From Lasioglossum baleicum (taxonomy: Eukaryota; Arthropoda; Insecta; Hymenoptera; Halictidae): a DNA stretch of 64,000 nt. Both the position numbers and the translations under genes were made by a program. The stretch lies in the NCBI RefSeq assembly GCF_051020765.1, contig NC_134935.1, positions 18,415,579 through 18,479,578 of the forward strand, written 5' to 3'. This document shows, piece after piece, positions 59,328 to 64,000 of the stretch; the stretch's first letter is position 1; every line of letters starts with the position of its first letter. The notes beneath the pieces are model-generated. The model made no database searches and was not told the DNA's origin. It saw only the letters and a program-made list of their open reading frames with translations.

Positions 59328-59844
59328 CTTAGTACGACTGAACTGGACTGAACACTGAAATTTGAAAGCTCGAAGTTGATGGAAGCGCGCATGCGCCAGG
59401 AAAGGTTACCCTTTTTCTTCTCCCACCATCGAGCTCTTTTGGGGTGGATCCTCTTACAGGGGCGCTTCGCGCGGATGGAACGTCAATTAATCGAGAACTC
59501 GATCGCTTTCGATCGATTTGTCGAATTCCATTATCGCATTCCATTATCGCACATGCCTATATGTATACTATTTGTTTGGTTTATCTAACACGTGTTTGCG
59601 TTCTCGTGCACACACGTTTAATCATCGTCTTCTTATACAACTTAGAACATAATCAAACTAATCATAATATTGTTCGAAAGATCTGCCAAGCTTAATTTGA
59701 CCAGATGACGTGTAATGAAAGTTCTCAGAATATTGCGTTTTGTCAGAATTGCGAGAAAAATTAGTGAAACTTGCCTCTTACAACTACTTTATTTGAGTAC
59801 GTAATGAAAATTTCAAAAATGTATTTTGTAGATCCATAAACAAT

Positions 59845-60058
59845 GATATTCGGACGCTCTAAAAAAAGCCGCGACAACTTTTTTCATATCGGACTATACG
59901 ATTTGAACTTTTTTGAGAAGTTAGAGCAATTAATGGTTTACATAGATCTGTGTCAGTCATCTAATTTCTCAAAAAAGTTCCAATCATATGGTCCAACATT
60001 AAAAAAGTAATCGTCTTTTTAAGAGTGTTCAAATATTAGTGGGAGTCACTGTATGTAT
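59845..60058. mobile_element. Tc1/mariner-like palindromic remnant
   Basis: ATATTCGGACGCTCTAAAAA at the left is mirrored by TTTTTAAGAGTGTTCAAATA at the right, before GTGGGAGTCACTGTA; inner arms (CGGACTATACGATTTGAACT / AGTTCCAATCATATGGTCC) also mirror. Confidence 0.7.
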
Positions 60059-60144
60059 CATATTGTATAGATAAGTTATTTATATATAATACAGGGAGAG
60101 TCACCTGCGAATAACTTCTACATTTTTTGAGATAAGAAGAAACG

Positions 60145-60307
60145 TTTCATCACATCAATTGCAAGAAATAGAAACCAAATTTGAATGTTATTTCTTCCCT
60201 TAATGATTTTAATAGAGGAGAAATCGGCATTTTCAATTTTTTCAATTCTCCAATTTTGATTTTCATCTACACAATTTTGCTATAAATGCATAAAGATCCG
60301 CAGTCTA
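60145..60307. mobile_element. TAGACTGCGGAT-family MITE, left end replaced
   Basis: The interior AAGAAATAGAAACCAAATTT and right end AAAGATCCGCAGTCTA match the long copy 26544-27121; the left end is absent, adjoining a TACAGGGAGAGTCACC end at 60091. Confidence 0.8.
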
Positions 60308-60791
60308 TACTCTATACTTATCAGTTTCTGCTGGTTTATTCTACTACTCTGCAATTTTCACCATTATTGTTTATAACTCGTAAACCGATTGACCAATTTC
60401 GATGAAATTTTCAGCATGCATATAAGTTATACGAATCTACAGAACATATCTTTTAAATTTTCGTTACAAACCCCGAAGCAATTTTTTACTACTTTTTTAT
60501 AATTCCGACTAAACGCAACATTTTCAAATTTTCATTACATATCGTCTAATAAACTAATCCATTTATTTAACTAATAGAGGATCGGAGTATAACTTTTTAA
60601 GCGTTAGCATTTTACTAATAAGAACATTATTAATAGGATTATTATTTGTACGGTCATCGATTTGTAGGGGGCATACAAATCAATTTTTCGTTTAATTATT
60701 TATTCCAAATATAAAATTATACATGAATAGAAAAATAATTCTACAACTTTTGAATTGTTGGAATGCATAGTATTATCAAATACTTTGTCAG

Positions 60792-61686
60792 TTAAGTTAA
60801 GTATGTCTTTAATACTAATGTGACTATGCCCATTCCACTTATTAAAATACAAAGCCTTCGAATCTTATTACTTTTGCGTTTTATTTTTGCCTGTAAAAAA
60901 TGATATTGATTCAATAACAATTTATTAGTATTCTGAAATCAAAACTATTAAAACATACCCTTAGAACTAACTCTTCTAACTCGGAAAGGTTTTTCTGCGC
61001 TTCTTCTAATTCTGCTAATGTTGCAACAACAGAAATAGGTAATATTTCAGAAGCGCTTAAAGCTTTGTCGGGGTCAACAAATATATTAATTCTTTGTTTT
61101 GAAAGTCTCAATCGACAATATGCCATGAATGCTAATGTTAGGGACAACTGTTTCTCACCAGATGCAATTATTTCATAAAAATCTTGAAGTCTGAAAATAC
61201 GTGCGTCGTACTCAAGGATTTTAAAATGCTCGTTAAATATTTCTCATGCTGCGTTAATTCAATTGAATAAAAACAATATACCTATCTTGATTACTTGTTA
61301 CTACAAAAGCAGGCTTTTTTTTCACATTTAAAGCATTTCTTATTTCTTCAGCTTTCTGGGAATCAGCACCTATGTTCATATTGTTTAGATTAAAGACATA
61401 TACCTAACTATAAATACGTTTCTCAGTTACCTAATATCATAAACTCCTGTGCACTGAGCTGATGCAAAACATCAGTCGATATATTTCTTTTCTTGCATTC
61501 AGGTATTAATTCGGGTGCACCCAAGCCACGTAATAAAGAAGCTGTTTGTTTAGTAAAAGCTAAGGGATCACAGTAATTATCCATGACTTTAACTAATACT
61601 GGAAATATAAAATATCCAACACAGTAAAGATAAGTATCTAAGTAATTTATTTTAGAAACAATTAAAAAGTTAGGGGCTGCGTACAT
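60792..61686 (-). CDS. unrecognised SAM-like, C-terminally membrane-anchored protein
   Basis: Four exons: 61431-61686, 61282-61369, 60959-61190 and 60792-60890, in phase, giving 224 residues. Residues about 15-33 (TYLYCVGYFIFPVLVKVMD) are hydrophobic. Residues about 45-95 (SLLRGLGAPELIPECKKRNI ... LHQLSAQEFMILG, KAEEIRNALN) fit a SAM-type five-helix bundle. A helical, coiled-coil-like stretch follows (LAELEEAQKNLSELEELVLR), then a basic RKSNKIRR and a final membrane helix (LCILISGMGIVTLVL) with a very short tail, as in tail-anchored proteins. The cellular role is unknown; a membrane-tethered adaptor is a guess from the layout. The start ATG at 61686 (MYAAPNFLIVSK) is the first in frame. Confidence 0.82.
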
Positions 61687-62351
61687 ATTTTAATCCATAA
61701 ATTTTTATCTACTGTGGTTACATGAAAAGGTTACAGGAAAAGTGTTAAACATTGATTTTAATATGTGATATTAATATTCATAATCAAAATGAAAATATTC
61801 TGGTCGGTTCTTACCTATTTTGTGAAATTAGAATGTGTTCGTTCTGTAAAGAAAGGCTTATTTAGATAAATATTAATTCTTAAAATCTTTATTAGCCTAT
61901 ACTTAGCATTCTAATGATTTCAAAATAGTGACGTTACACAATATGTTTACTTTTAAATATTTTACAACTTAGCCGGTTTATTTACATATATATTCAAATC
62001 TTTGTTGTTTGAGATTGGTTAGAATGAATACCACTTACGCCTAACGTAACGTCCAGTAACGTCGCACAGTTTTATCCCCACCATTTCATAACGCATCTGG
62101 CATCTAGCTAGTGCGCAGATGAATTAGAAAGAGAAACAACGACTAAAGAAATATACATATATGTAAATAGGTGTGGTAGTGTGGTCATGGCACTGATATG
62201 GTCATGGCATAGTATTTCCTCCATGATATCGCTCAATATGGGTGACACAACGCGACGTCATAGAGAACAGGATAAAATTTCTCTCCGTCCTGATTGATTG
62301 AAAACAAACCCACAATCAGAGAACAGAGATGAGAAGGGATCGCTGGGGACA

Positions 62352-62695
62352 GTGTTGCTAGATGGTACGGGAAAACTCGCGCATGCGCGGCGAATCCAGG
62401 AACGTATCTGCGTTCTACAGTCCGTAGCTTGTGGGGCAAGTTTTCTTTAGAGCGGTCTTAAACTTTTGTCCGTTACTGTATATATACAATTAGAATATAT
62501 TTATATATTACATGTACATACACATCAAATTTTAATATAACATACGCATGTTAAACGTTATGGTTGAAAATCGAGAAGAAAAGATTGTGCGAAGCTATGC
62601 GGGGCAACCAAGGTGCCCGATTTCGTACTTCAGTGACGCTGGAATCGTCGCGCATGCGCGAGTTTTCCCGTACCATCTAGCAATCTAGCAACACT
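62352..62695. mobile_element. hAT-like inverted-repeat element with CAGTGTTGCTAGATGG ends
   Basis: Left arm CAGTGTTGCTAGATGGTACG GGAAAACTCGCGCATGCGCG at 62350-62390 is mirrored at 62649-62695. The right arm has a duplicated CTAGCAAT. Each arm ends in a GCGCATGCGC palindrome. A Tc1-like end (62449-62480) lies inside. Confidence 0.75.
62449..62480. mobile_element. Tc1/mariner-like terminal fragment
   Basis: GAGCGGTCTTAAACTTTTGT CCGTTACTGTA, the inverse of a CAGTAACGGACAAAAGTTTA end, similar to 17677-17703. Confidence 0.5.
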
Positions 62696-64000
62696 GGCTG
62701 GGGATCGCTCTGAGCAAGTGGAAAGGAAGAATGAATTTTTTTCTATATAGGTACGGAAAAGAAAATTGAATATTTTTTATATTTATTATTAAATGAAGTA
62801 AAATATAAATATTTTGAATTTATATATGTTATATGAAGATATTTTGATATGCAAGCTAATTTATGGTTTAAAAAAAAAGAACTTATTCAATCGAGATGAA
62901 GAATTATAGGATGACAGTGAGCAAATTCACTCTAGATTAAAAAATCACGAGTTTAAATCATGACCGTGATCTTGATTCTGCGATCACTGTGATAAATCAC
63001 GGTTAGTTCGGTTAGCGATTTCATGAAAAGGTGGGGATAGAAAACATGACGTAAGAGAGCTCATCAAACAAACGCGACGTCACGGAAGGAACATTGCAGA
63101 ACATTGTAAAATGTGCAACACTTCTATGAGCATCTATGAGCATATGAGGAAGTGTGCGTGCGTCCTTACTATTACTGGTCCTTACCTATACATATATATA
63201 CATATACCTGCATATACCGCACTAGAAGTTCAAAAGCTAATCAAAGCTAATTCACGTCATACAACTAAAATAACTCCTATTTTAGTTCGCGACATATAGT
63301 ACATAAAAACCTTTAAAATAGAAATGGAAAGAATCGATCTAAATCGAAGGGGGAGGGGGGGATTTTCAAAAAGAGAATGAAGGATTATTAAAATTTGTAT
63401 AAAACTGCATAATACAATATTTTTGTTATATTTTTCATTGAACACGTTGCACAAATTGCAGTCATTAAATTCCAAAATTAAAATTATAAAATAATTATAT
63501 GTAGTATGACCATCCCTGATTAATTTATATATTATCTATATATATTCTACAGTTCGCTCTATTCTAATAAGTTACGCTTATTCTAAGTTTAAAGCTGCAC
63601 AAGTACTCTAACTAAAATAAATAAGCAGAAATGCTTGTATATATATGTATAATATACAAAAAGATTAAATTATTAATTATATTATATAATAGTTAATATT
63701 AAAAAAGATTTTAATTTTAACATATTGTGTAATGAGATGTTGATATGCACTATTGTGGAAACAGCTGTTATACATCCTAGGATGTATATATGTATACATG
63801 TTTATTACTACTGTATTATTAGTTAAGTTAATAAAATATTATACACATACAGTAAACAATTAGTAATTAAAGTTGTTCTTTAACAGTCAACTATTGTAAG
63901 CTTATTCTTCTTTGAAAGTTACTGTAAAAGAAAAATGGTCTATGTTCTACTACAACATATTTATTTATGTTTTTATCGCTAAACTTTTTATTGCTAAAGT

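Larger units (their letters stand above)
59328..60791. other. spacer between Syngr start and the SAM-like gene stop
   Basis: About 1.46 kb. The first 200 bp upstream of Syngr is less AT-rich and is its probable promoter (GAAGCGCGCATGCGCC near 59383 contains an NRF-1-like GCGCATGCGC). The rest is repeats and AT-rich DNA. Confidence 0.5.
61687..64000. other. intergenic region to window end
   Basis: About 2.3 kb. It contains one inverted-repeat element (62352-62695). From 62750 it is AT-rich with no convincing gene. The last kilobase is extremely AT-rich. Confidence 0.5.

Overview
The window looks like nuclear DNA of an insect, most likely a hymenopteran (ant, bee or wasp). It is AT-rich, its genes have short exons with GT-AG introns, and every recognisable protein has a close insect counterpart. 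The density of small palindromic elements points away from a repeat-poor genome such as the honeybee's, but the species cannot be named from sequence alone.

Layout from left to right: the 3' half of aquarius (AQR, +, 1-2137); a convergent unrecognised gene with eight Y-x-P motifs (-, 2354-4965); a divergent C3orf33-like SNase-fold gene (+, 5711-7372); hemomucin (Hmu, -, 8531-10996); about 3 kb of repeat-rich intergenic DNA; a small SANT/Myb-domain gene (+, 14248-15274); ArfGAP1 (-, 16656-20057); about 4.6 kb of intergenic DNA; a mitochondrial glutamate carrier of the SLC25A22/A18 type (+, 24712-29600); polychaetoid/ZO-1 (pyd, -, main coding part 32270-43531, with possible upstream alternative first exons at 48489-48650 and perhaps 55307-55398); synaptogyrin (Syngr, -, 55921-59327); and an unrecognised SAM-like, tail-anchored protein gene (-, 60792-61686). 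Exon joins were made by hand from splice sites, and reading phase was checked across every junction. The genes are ordinary housekeeping or cell-biology genes with no obvious shared pathway: splicing, COPI trafficking, mitochondrial glutamate transport, cell junctions, synaptic vesicles and a secretory-pathway mucin-like protein.

The most unusual content is the non-coding part. Introns and spacers hold at least seven families of small non-autonomous DNA elements. These include (1) a family with TAGACTGCGGAT ends and 8-bp target duplications, at least a dozen copies; (2) a TTAA-flanked, piggyBac-like family with CCCTTTGCACTCGG ends; (3) long inverted-repeat elements with GGGGGTAGACTCG ends at TTAA; (4) several palindromic families ending in TACAGGGTG or TACAGTGTGTCC; and (5) hAT-like CAGTGATGCCAG elements. 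One TTAA element (4179-4565) appears to have captured about 290 bp of the nearby AQR 3' end, including the tail of the convergent gene, and lies in an intron of that same convergent gene. I consider this gene-capture event, and a probable post-GUK alternative terminal exon in pyd, the two best leads. I saw no CRISPR array, tRNA or rRNA gene and no defined multi-gene novel system.
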